From Brachionus rotundiformis (Eukaryota; Rotifera; Eurotatoria; Ploima; Brachionidae), in contig JAESIW010000200.1 in the NCBI GenBank assembly GCA_016802295.1, positions 998,785 through 1,028,377 of the forward strand: DNA of 29,593 bases. The letters are read 5' to 3'. The notes below the pieces were generated by a model. The model ran no database searches. It worked only from the letters and a program-made list of their open reading frames with translations, and was not told the origin of the DNA. The translations under genes were made by a program, and so were the position numbers. Shown in pieces: positions 10,502 through 19,530 of the stretch. Position 1 is the stretch's first letter. Each line of letters starts with the position of its first letter.

Positions 10502-11343
10502 CGGTATTCCAAGTTGAGACAGACTTTGATCCTGAGCACACTCTTTCAACAATACCTCCGATTGAGAAGCTTGTTATTAACGAACAAATGATCGTAAACA
10601 AACTTACCAAGCTAGATACATTAAAATCGATTGGCGTGGATTAAATTCACCCCCGCCTTCTTAAGGAGTGTGCCGCAGAAATCTCTCGAAGTACTGTTGG
10701 CATACAAATTCTCGATTGGATAAAAGTTTTCCTGGAGAGGAGGAAGCAGTGATTCTAGGTCCGCACATTTCAAATTGGAAAGATGTCACTTCGGGCGTAC
10801 CTCAAGGCAGTGTGTTAGGCCTAATCCTCTTCGCAATCTCCATCAATGACCTAACAAGCCACTAGATACACACAAGCAAGATTTTTGCCAATGATCTAAA
10901 AATAATAGCGCAGGTGGAATCCAAGAAGGCGAAGAATAGTCTTCAAGTTGATTTGGACACAATGGCTGAATGGTTGATGGAAGCAAACGATTCTAAAATT
11001 AAAGTCATGAATATCATGTAGCAGAAACCAGGTCTTACACGAAAAAAAAGAAGGATGGCTCTCGCATTAAGCTCGAAAGAACGCGACCTGGGGATCATTC
11101 TCACGCCAAATTTTAAGTTCAGCTCACAGTCGGCTCATGCTGTATCAAAAGTTCTAGGAATGCTAAAAAACACATTCGTATCTAGGGATCTAGAATTATG
11201 GGCAACACTCTATCGCAACTACATTCGTCCGCATCTGGAGTTTTCAGTGTCGGCTTGGAACTGAGACCGTGGACTCCTTTAAAATCAAATACGACCATTA
11301 TCAATTAAGACGACCGCTTTGAGTGGCATCCCTGCGAGTTATC
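10502..11343 (+). pseudogene. LINE (CR1/jockey-type) reverse-transcriptase remnant
   Basis: Frames on the plus strand contain successive RT blocks: KLDTLKSIGVD followed by a TAA where the post-gap copy has GAA (DEIHPRLLKE), then SGVPQGSVLGLILFAISIND (10780-10855), a degraded catalytic box FANDLK in place of YADD (10888), the thumb motif ERDLGIILTPNFKF (11085), and LYRNYIRPHLEFSVSAWN (11205-11262). At least one nonsense change, one frameshift and the lost catalytic YADD make it dead. It is truncated at both ends exactly where the direct repeats begin. It belongs to a different family from the LINE at 13436. Confidence 0.85.
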
Positions 11344-11441
11344 TAGAATTATAAATTTAGATTTTGTCTGGAGTAAATATTATTTGTTCATTCTCCAGTT
11401 TTTTATACAACAAAAAAAAAAGATACAACACAAAATATTTT
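11344..11441 (+). repeat. ~97-bp direct repeat, copy 2
   Basis: This is near-identical to 10406-10501, differing mainly in the length of an A run and a few bases. It directly abuts the broken 3' end of the RT remnant. It has no counterpart in the post-gap copy. Confidence 0.75.
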
Positions 11442-11510
11442 TTTATACAAAATCGATTTTGTCTAATTATTTATACACAAAAAATATAAAAAAAATTAAG
11501 TCACAAAAGT

Positions 11511-11741
11511 CTAAATTAAATTAATTATTTTTAAAGCATTTTTTGCCAACCTTGGGCGATCTTCGGAAACATTAATCCAGTACTTTGCCCGATTTATTGT
11601 CAACTGGAATACATCTTTATCTAGCTTCTTTACGCTTACAGTTTTTTGAATGTTGTTAGCTTCAACGATTATTTCTCGAATCAATTTTGTCGCGTTACAC
11701 AACTTCAAGTTTAAAGGATATGGGGCGATCAGGGTAAAAAA
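11511..11741 (-). CDS. possible protein fragment of unknown family
   Basis: The minus strand is open for about 75 codons and ends LAKNALKIINLI and TAG. The composition (KLIREIIVEANNIQKTVSV, KYWINVSEDRPRL) is more protein-like than the surrounding A/T-rich shadows. No start codon context, domain or partner exon is visible. Being next to a transposase scrap, it could be the C-terminus of a mobile-element protein. This segment is absent from the post-gap copy. Confidence 0.25.
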   Translation of the reverse strand, partial: FFTLIAPYPLNLKLCNATKLIREIIVEANNIQKTVSVKKLDKDVFQLTINRAKYWINVSEDRPRLAKNALKIINLI

Positions 11742-12126
11742 TCAAAATATTTTATATATTCTGATAGATCTCGACGAGCTACAGCGAAATCTATTAGAAT
11801 TTAGGAAATATGACTTTCCGTTCAAAAGTTACAGCGGCCTAAAGCTCCATTTTTTATTCATCACTCCTTTTGGTAAAATAAATCCATTTCGGGTATTTTT
11901 AAAGAAAAATAGTCCATGTACATATCAAAATGTAGAAAATTGAGTAAGGAATCTAAATTTGACAACGGGATAGCAATTATAGTATTATTTAATTCTATAA
12001 ACCGTTAAAAACCAAAATTGGATTTTTTTTACTTTTGAGGTCTGTGGAGCGCCAAAGCCAAAGGAGCATTGGTCAAATTTTTTTTTTTTATTTTTTTGTA
12101 CTACATATTGGCTTAAACAAAAAAAA
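11742..12126. other. non-coding insert-like stretch, somewhat GC-richer
   Basis: This holds a block around 11760-11880 with less biased composition than its surroundings and no convincing long ORF on either strand. It is present only in the pre-gap copy of the duplicated locus, so it may be part of an inserted element. Confidence 0.3.
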
Positions 12127-12300
12127 TCAGATCCTAGAAAGTGTCGCTTCTCCAGCAAATCTAATAGGACTATGATATAATTGCCAATTACAAAAAAAAC
12201 CATTAATCCATTCTTCCTCAAAATACTTAGCAAAGCCGGCTAGTCCATTTCTTTTCCACTTGTTTGAAGTTTTCTTGTAGAGTCCATGAAACTCATTCTC
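12127..12300 (-). pseudogene. MULE-like transposase fragment
   Basis: The minus strand reads FHGLYKKTSNKWKRNG, FAKYFEEEWI and NWQLYHSPIRFAGEATL, ending at a TGA (12129-12127). The pattern of a cross-piece helix (YFEEEW) followed by W-x-x-Y-H-S-P is what I associate with the C-terminal part of eukaryotic MULE-type transposases. The sequence just upstream (DDELHYCN) continues in another frame, showing a frameshift and stops. Catalytic DDE residues are not present. It lies only in the pre-gap copy. The family call comes from pattern memory and could be wrong. Confidence 0.4.
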
Positions 12301-12770
12301 TCAGTTACAATAGTGCAACTCGTCGTCGATTAAACACATATTTTAGTTTTTCTTTAGATACCAAATCTTTTCTGTCTGTAACCTAGAAAAAAAGATTCTA
12401 AAATTGATTAATTGGTAAAACTCTGCAAATTTAGCATTTTTATAAATTGACAAATTTGGCTGTAGTGCACTTTGCAAGGGTTTTGCACACAATTAGCAGA
12501 CTTTAAATTTTGATGCAATTTTATATGTTGCACTATGTTGCATTTACAGAGCTGGCTTTTGATCTTTGGAAAAAAAGTCTCAAAGTCTTAAAAGCATTAA
12601 TTTTTAGTATAGTATAGTTTTTGAATTGAATTAATATAATCTTTTATTAATTATTTAATATTTACTTTTTTTACATTTTTTCTGGCCAACGTAGTATCAG
12701 TTTTATTTAATTTTCAAAATATTATTAAAATAATCTGAATTCTATAAAGTTTAATTTGAAGATATTTTAA
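12301..12770. other. AT-rich stretch, no feature seen
   Basis: This is intergenic sequence ahead of the receptor 3' end and unique to the pre-gap copy. A possible upstream piece of the transposase fragment extends to ~12350. The rest is low complexity. Confidence 0.4.
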
Positions 12771-12795
12771 ATTTCTAATAAATAATATAGTTTGA

Positions 12796-13434
12796 TTAAA
12801 AAATTAAATTTAAGTTATCCTTTTTATTAAATAAAATTGCAAATTTTAAAATCTTGAGATATTTTGACAAATAAAAAATAAAATCTAAATATAGTTGATT
12901 TAAAACCCTTTGAAATCGGTTGTTGCTGCAGTAGTAAAGCAAAAAATTAAAGATATAGCTCAAATAAACTGTAAGAATAGCTGCTTTTAAAAATGTAAAA
13001 TCTTCTTCAAAAAAATTCTTCAGTATAAAATAAACCATGATGGGAACTCGTCCAACAATGCAACTAATGCTTGAAAATACCACAATTATTGAGTGCTTAA
13101 TTTCACATTTATTAATTCGACTTAGAATACTCGTTATTTTTTTATGGTTATTATTATTAGTTTTCATCACATTTAATGAAAAAACTTCTATAGTTAATGA
13201 GTTGTTTTGATCTTTGGTATTGGTAGTTGGTGAAAAAAGGACTTTTTTTTTCGATAAGTCGTTCCTGATGCGGTACAGAACAAGAAAATTTAATATCAAC
13301 AAAACCATAAGATTTAGACCATCTCGAAAAACAAAGGCTGATATCTCTAAAACAGTTTTGACAGTACTTCTAGAAAAATCAGTTCCTTGAAGAACAAAAA
13401 TTGTCTTTGTTTGGTTAAATTTGGGATCAAATGA
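12796..13434 (-). pseudogene. 3' part of a seven-transmembrane receptor gene, cut by a LINE
   Basis: On the minus strand this is base-for-base the same as the C-terminal ~212 residues of the receptor at 19531-20658 (from SFDPKFNQTK through TM5, TM6 and TM7). Identity stops abruptly at 13435, where LINE sequence starts. The N-terminal half, with TM1-TM4 and the start codon, is missing. A 1-nt deletion near the end replaces the native ending KKE-stop with KKDNLNLIF-stop. It cannot make a receptor as it stands. The lost half is presumably on the far side of the LINE, in or behind the gap, or exists only on the other haplotype. Confidence 0.85.
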
Positions 13435-13517
13435 ACAAATGATTTAACTAATTATATAATTGTCTAAAAAACAGATTTTTAATTTGAAAATTTGAAATTT
13501 TTTTGAATAAATTATCA

Positions 13518-14393
13518 ATGGATTTAAATAGTCCAGTGTCAAATGCGGACGATTTGGCTGTTATTGTTGATACCCTTTGCCAAAAGTTTAGTGCCAACAA
13601 GCCTGCAGGTAGATCCGGCAATCCGCACGCAAGGGAAGCTGACTTGGTTGCTGTCATTAGGTCGCTTGACGGCGCATATCGCAGGTGTATGGCTGATAAA
13701 GAAGACAGCATCAACGCTCTTAAAGCTGAGATTGCCGAGCTTCGAGATCGCATCGATTTAATCGAGAAAAGGCCAGTGACCTCGACTTCATCTAGTTCGA
13801 TTAACTGGGCTAAAGTAGTCTCGGGAAGTGTGCACAAAGATGAAAATGCAGTAGCGTTAATGACATCAATATCAACCGAAATGAAGAAAAAAGAAGAACG
13901 GGCTAAAAATGTTTTACTAGCTTTCCCGGCACCAATCATTACTGTTGCTGATGGAGACGCCGATTTCGCAAAGAAATTGGCAACACATATGGGCATTCCA
14001 GGTTCAAGAGTTAAGAAGGCGAAGCGAATTAGCAAAAGAGTAAGTACTGACTTGCCAGAAATTTCAGGATGTGATGTGAGAAACAATCCAGTTCTTGTTG
14101 TGGTTGAGATGGAATCAATTGAGGCAAAAATGGAAATGCTGCGAAAATCAAAAACGCTTCGTAAAAACCCCGAATTCAAAGACGTGTATGTTAATGAAGA
14201 CCTTACGCCAAGTCAAAGAGTTGCGAATCGGAAGCTTCGTCAAGAAAGAGATCGCAAAAATAGTGAATTGCTGGAGTCAAACACTTTAAATGGCCGTACA
14301 CTCAAGTTCAAAACATGCGAGGACGGAAAAAAGAGATTTTGGGGAATAAGAAATGGTGAATTAAAGCTGGTCTTGTCAAATATTGACCAGTGA
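13518..14393 (+). CDS. LINE ORF1 protein
   Basis: I chose ATG 13518 (MDLNSPVSNAD); the frame opens slightly earlier but only with a TTG. The product has 291 residues. Residues ~60-90 look like a coiled coil (DSINALKAEIAELRDRIDLI), a region around 120-215 has the beta-alpha pattern of an RNA-recognition-like domain (NVLLAFPAP, VLVVVEMES), and the C-terminal part contains VNEDLTPSQRVANRKLRQER, a conserved basic segment of many invertebrate LINE ORF1 proteins. By analogy it binds the element's RNA and forms the RNP with ORF2p. It ends in TGA immediately followed by TAG, with ORF2 open in the same frame. Confidence 0.8.
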   Translation: MDLNSPVSNADDLAVIVDTLCQKFSANKPAGRSGNPHAREADLVAVIRSLDGAYRRCMADKEDSINALKAEIAELRDRIDLIEKRPVTSTSSSSINWAKVVSGSVHKDENAVALMTSISTEMKKKEERAKNVLLAFPAPIITVADGDADFAKKLATHMGIPGSRVKKAKRISKRVSTDLPEISGCDVRNNPVLVVVEMESIEAKMEMLRKSKTLRKNPEFKDVYVNEDLTPSQRVANRKLRQERDRKNSELLESNTLNGRTLKFKTCEDGKKRFWGIRNGELKLVLSNIDQ

Positions 14394-14396
14394 TAG

Positions 14397-17345
14397 CAAA
14401 AAGAAAAACTGCAATCAAGAGAGATCATCGCCTCATTTGATCTTAATGAATCAGTTGATCAAAACAGCACCGAAGCAACCAAAGAAACAGTTAACAAGGC
14501 TTTGACCAACTCAACCAACTTCAGTCATTCCGTAGCAACCAAAGCAGCGGTAAACAAGACCTTAACCAATTCAGCTAAATCCAGTCGACCCAAGGGTCCC
14601 ATAGAAGTTCCTCATGATCCAACGATAAATATATTCACAGTTCAGTCGGTATGCTTGTCGTCAAATCACGTTGAATCAGCTCGTAATATGCAAGAAATTA
14701 CTCCGACGGCTAATGTGACGAGCAGTCCTGTAGTGAGTCCAGACGTGTCAATGAATAGATCAGCTTTCTCGTCGTTCTCTTGCTCGTCATCGGCATCATC
14801 GTCGTCATCACTTCTCTCTTCGTGCTCTTTACAACAAATGTCTCCAAAAGACAACACATCGTTTGAGTCCAGTTCTGAATCGTTCGTCAGATGCCCAGAT
14901 AGGACAAAATTCTGGTACACGAACGCTACTAGTCTTAGCAACAAGATGCACATGCTCGAATCTACGGCATTTAGCTTGGAACCAGATATAATCGGCATCA
15001 CAGAGACTTGGTTTTGCCAAAGTTCCGTGCCGGAACTCATCGGTTATCAGCTGTTTAGAGTAGATCGCTTGGGTGACGTGAGAGGCGGTGGTGTTTGCAT
15101 CTACGTGAAAAATGGAATCGAAGCCTTTAGAGAGAGTCGAGTTTACTGAGCACTGATTGTGAGCAGGTTTGGGTTGCAATCAAATTAAGAGATCAAAAAC
15201 CTTTATTAGTGGGTTGCATTTACAGACCACCGACATTGCAAACCAAATCGAGCATGCCTTGTAATGTTGACAGCGGAATCGCACGGTCAATCACATCAGC
15301 TGTAAACGGCGTTGTTAAGAATGTATACTCGACAGCTATCTTAATGGGTGACTTCAACATGCCAGACGTTGAATGGAACGAATACGGCTCGCCAGTTCTG
15401 GGAGACATTGCATCAGCCAGTGCACATGTCACCAAAGCACTTAGTCACTCCAGCCTTGTCCAACTTGTAGCTAACAAGACGTTCTCATACGACGGTAAGC
15501 CAAGCAGCCTGCTCGACTTAGTGTTCGTCACCGACCCAAACAGAGTATCGGAAGTTAAGATTGGCCCACCGCTGGACGAAAGGTCGGTCAGAAGCCACTA
15601 CAGCATACAATTCAAATTCTACTGGCCAACAGCGCGACTGCCGAGCTTCGATAGCAGAAAGTTTAACTGGAAGCATGGTGACTACGTCGCCATGAGCAAG
15701 CACTTCAACACAATTGACTGGCACTCAGCACTCATCAATCGACATACTCAAGACAGTTATACTTCGTTCCTCGGTATCTTTAGCGCGGCGGCGGACCTTT
15801 TCGTCAAAAGGCGTTTACCTCGGCCGGCTCAGGTGAAGCCTCCTTGGTGGAATCAGCAGATATCATTGCTTGTGCGTCGTAAGCGGCGCCTTTTCATCCG
15901 CAAACGCATCAAACGAGACGATGAACAATTGGCGAGGAACCATGCAGCATTGTGCCGACTAGTAAAATTCACGATGAAGATGAACATTATTGAGTACGAA
16001 ATGAAGCTTGCACAAGCAGCTAAAAGGAACCCTAAGCTCTTATACTCCTACATGAACCGTCGTTTTGCTTCAAAGGAAACTATAGCTGCCCTGACGGACC
16101 ACGACGACCAGACCGTCACTGACCGGACCAGCATTTGCAACAGGTTAAACATGTTTTTCTTCTCGGTCTTCGAGCCTCCAACTTCACCGGAAGACATTAG
16201 GCGAGCTAAAGATAATTTCATAAGGCGCTCTCATGCCGATCCATGCTTTAGGATCAGTGAAGTCGTTACTCCTTGTAAAGTGCAGGCCAAGCTCATGAAA
16301 TTGTGTAGTGACAAGTCCGCAGGAGTCGACCAAGTAGCAACGCACGCGCTTAAGATGTGTTCCAAGGAGCTTGCTGGACCATTCTCGCTTATTTACTCAC
16401 AGTCTCTTAGCTCATCTACACTTCCCAACGAATGGAAAATTGCAAATGTATCGCCTATTTACAAAAGTGGAAGCAGATCCGCAGTTGGCAACTATCGCCC
16501 AGTCTCTCTTACCTCAGTCCCATGCAAGGTCCTGGAATCACTCATTAAGGACTACATCGTCAAACACCTGGACAAACACAACTTGATTACCAAGAAACAA
16601 CATGGCTTTGTGGCACATAAGGCATGTGTGACCAACCTGCTTGAAACAGTTGACTACCTGACGGACTGCGCCAGTCGTAAAGAGCCTGTAGATATAATAT
16701 ACCTGGACTTCGAGAAGGCGTTCGACAAAGTATCACACGAACTGCTCCTGGTCAAGCTAGAAGCGTACGGCATTCCCGATCTCATTGTTAGCTGGATTCG
16801 TAATTTTCTAAGCGGCCGAAGACAGAGAGTAGTCATAGGCGAAGCAGAATCGGATTGGGTACCAGTTACGAGCGGCGTACCTCAGGGTTCGGTCATTGGC
16901 CCGCTTCTCTTCATCATTTACATCAATGATATGCCAGACGTGTGTGGATCTGTTTGTAAGCTGTATGCTGACGATTGCAAGCTAATGAGCTCGGTACTAC
17001 GTGTGGAGAACTCTAGGAGGCTGCAGTCTGACCTCAACCGTCTTGCAGAATGGTCTGACACTTGGCGAACGAAATTCCACAAAAAGAAGTGTGTGGTCAT
17101 GCATGTTGGGGACAACAACGATTGCTACGAGTACACGCTAGGCGATCATACACTTCAAAAGACCACAAAAGAGCGAGACCTCGGAATCATTATCACAAAT
17201 GACCTTAAGTGGACTGAGCAGTCCAAGAGAGCGGCGTCCAGGGCGACGATGACAGCTTGCCGAATCAAGCTAACCTTCTCGTATTTCTCATTGGACCTGG
17301 TAAACTTGCTCTACAAGTCGTTCGTACGGCCTCACTTAGAGTTTG
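14397..17345 (+). pseudogene. LINE ORF2: endonuclease-reverse transcriptase with one frameshift, 3' truncated by gap
   Basis: The frame opens right after the tandem stop; the first in-frame ATG is at 14688. The N-terminal ~150 codons are low-complexity and serine-rich. The endonuclease begins KFWYTNATSLSNKMHMLES, with catalytic PDIIGITETW (~14976). A one-base frameshift between ~15120 and 15149 moves the reading into the frame that continues LLSTDCEQVWVAIKL, CIYRPP, GDFNMPDVEWN (~15345) and RSHYSI. The RT spans ~16290-17345: KSAGVDQVATHALK, NYRPVSLTS, IIYLDFEKAFDKVSH, TSGVPQGSVIGPLLF, the catalytic LYADDCKLMS (~16960) and ERDLGIIITNDLKW. It stops at PHLEF because of the N run. Catalytic residues are intact apart from the frameshift, so the copy looks young. 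Confidence 0.85.
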
Positions 17346-17529
17346 NNNNNNNNNNNNNNNNNNNNNNNNNNNNNNNNNNNNNNNNNNNNNNNNNNNNNNN
17401 NNNNNNNNNNNNNNNNNNNNNNNNNNNNNNNNNNNNNNNNNNNNNNNNNNNNNNNNNNNNNNNNNNNNNNNNNNNNNNNNNNNNNNNNNNNNNNNNNNNN
17501 NNNNNNNNNNNNNNNNNNNNNNNNNNNNN
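17346..17529. other. assembly gap, 184 N
   Basis: The sequence changes from LINE RT on the left to the middle of an LRR coding sequence on the right. The LRR sequence after the gap matches 9452 onward of this same window. The gap therefore joins two pieces that overlap in content. Confidence 0.95.
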
Positions 17530-18332
17530 CTTTTTTGCCAAAATTGGAAATTTTGAACCTAAGATACAATAAATTAGAAATAATCAAAGAGAACATGTTT
17601 TCCAATTTACCAAATTTAAAATTTTTGTATCTTAACTCGAATTTAATTTCTAAAATTGATCCAAAAGCATTTCTCTCATTACTTTTTTTAAAATCTCTTG
17701 GCCTATCCTCTAATCTATTAACAGTTTTTCCTAATATTACCAAATTGGCTTCATTAGCTGAATTAAATTTAAATAATAATAAAATTAACTCGTTGCCCAA
17801 TCAAGCATTCGAGAGAAAATCAAATGGAACAAATTTTTTGGTACCGAAAATTAGGATTGATTTAAGAATTAACGAAATTTTTTACTTTTGTCCAAAGGCA
17901 TTCAGTAATTTAGGTGCCAATTATTCTGGTATTGATCTATTAATAGACGACATTAATCAAGTAGATAAGTGTATGCTGAGGCAATTAAATTCTAAAAACA
18001 TATCTAAAAAATCCACTCCAAAGTCAAACTGTCAACATCTTTTTTTGGCTAAGCTTGGCAATATCCAAATTAATGGAAATATTTCTGTGTGTTACAATCT
18101 AACAATTGGTTCAATCGAAGAGTGTTTCTCAAATTCAGATATTTATTTATGTTCAATTAAAGAAAACCAATTTATCAGCACAACTTGGAATCCTTTCGAT
18201 CCTTATTTATCTTCAACAGTAACTAGTAAAGATACAAATTTAACTAAAGTAACAAGTAATGGTTCACTTAAAGATGTATTAAAGTATTTATGCATGATAT
18301 TTGCAAATATTCTATGTCTGTTTGTTTTTTAA
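17530..18332 (+). CDS. second copy of the LRR gene, 3' part only (5' part missing at gap)
   Basis: This matches 9452-10254 with only a handful of base changes, several of them amino-acid changing (for example ISNID to ISKID, LNLSNN to LNLNNN, NILVPKIS to NFLVPKIR, LRSNEIF to LRINEIF, NLVANY to NLGANY). The frame stays open to the same TAA. The LRRs, C-cap cysteines and hydrophobic tail are all kept. The 5' two-thirds are not in the assembly. It is most likely the other allele of the gene at 8185, or a very recent duplicate. Confidence 0.85.
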
Positions 18333-18484
18333 TATAGGAAATAAATTAATTTTGACTAAAATTATCATTTTTTTAATGTTTTGCTTTACTTAATGATAAA
18401 ATCGCCAGTTTAATAAAGATATTTAAAATTTTTAAGGATAAATTTTTGCATTAAAATAAATTTTTTTTATTAGTTAAAAAAATA

Positions 18485-18830
18485 TAGAATTATAAATTTA
18501 GATTTTGTCTGGAGTAAATATTATTTGTTCATCCTTCAGTTTTTTATACAACAAAAAAAAGATACAACACAAAATATTTTCGGTATTCCAAGTTGAGACA
18601 GACTTTGATCCTGAGCACACTCTTTCAACAATACCTCCGATTGAGAAGCTTGTTATTAACGAACAAATGATCGTAAACAAACTTACCAAACTAGATACAT
18701 TAAAATCGATTGGCGTGGATGAAATTCACCCCCGCCTTCTTAAGGAGTGTGCCGCAGAAATCTCTCGAAGTACTGTTGGCATACAAATTCCCGACTGGAT
18801 AAAAGTTTTCCTGGAGAGTAGTAAGCAGCG
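18485..18830 (+). pseudogene. second copy of the direct repeat plus start of the LINE RT remnant
   Basis: This corresponds to 10406-10751. The ~97-bp repeat is at about 18485-18580. The RT part reads SIGVDEIHPRLLKECAAEIS and DWIKVFLESSKQR, i.e. without the nonsense change seen at 10642. Homology ends at 18830, in the middle of the RT, followed by a stop at 18847-18849. The rest of the RT and the second direct repeat are missing here. Confidence 0.8.
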
Positions 18831-18849
18831 TATATTTGATTGCTACTAG

Positions 18850-19486
18850 AAAAATTTTACCAAGATGCATTTTTTTAAAACTGTATTTTTTTAAGCATTG
18901 TTTTAAAATCTTTGTTTATCAAAAAAATATAAATCGTATAGCCTTAAACGCTTTATCTCTGCGGATGAGACAGAAATTGAAATAAACATGTTACGGTACA
19001 TCACCAATTCTTCATGATATAATAACTATCTATTTTTATTTATGGATTACATAAATATTGATCAACATTTATTAATGATACGGAATCAATCACCGGTTTA
19101 CAATGGTTATTGAAACAGTCAATTAATAATATAATAATAAATATATATTTGATTTAGAATGTTTAAGTTTTACTTCCTTCTTTTTATTTAAATTCATTTT
19201 TATTCTAGCATAAAGAACTTCACTATAAATTGAAGTAACTTATTCTTATTTAGAGAGTTCCTTTGATTCACTCTTATTTGATTCAAAAAATATTTTAAAA
19301 CGAATTCGTTATCTTTTACTACGCTTAAAGTAGTGGCCAGACTCTAAGTGTAACAAACATGTACCCCCTTTACCATTTAAGAAAAAAATCTTCATGCATT
19401 GAATTAGAGAGAATACCTCAATTAAAGTAAATGTTTGGGCAGTCATAAGCTCAAAAGGGTTTTTAAAAACAAACTAACTGTATATT
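18850..19486. other. AT-rich intergenic stretch unique to the post-gap copy
   Basis: This replaces the 2.0-kb segment 10752-12770 of the first copy. I see no coding sequence, tandem repeat or RNA gene. Whether it is the ancestral sequence or a separate insertion cannot be decided here. Confidence 0.45.
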
Positions 19487-19530
19487 ATTTCTAATAAATA
19501 ATATAGTTTGATTAAAAAATTAAATTTAAG

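Larger units (their letters stand above)
13436..17345 (+). mobile_element. non-LTR retrotransposon of the jockey/CR1 group, nearly full length, 3' end lost in gap
   Basis: The element begins just after the break in receptor homology (13435), has a short ~80-nt leader, ORF1 (13518-14393) and ORF2 (14397-17345+) with AP-type endonuclease and reverse transcriptase. It is clearly richer in G and C than the flanking host DNA, fitting a recent arrival with its own codon use. It is antisense to the receptor it interrupts. The 3' end, tail and second target-site repeat are hidden by the N run, so insertion boundaries are certain only at the 5' end. Confidence 0.85.

Noticed and set aside
13448..14179. 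Long antisense frame opposite LINE ORF1 (243 codons)
   Set aside because: It exactly mirrors the coding strand of a recognisable ORF1 protein, has a serine-rich shadow composition and no domain; it is a by-product of ORF1 codon use.
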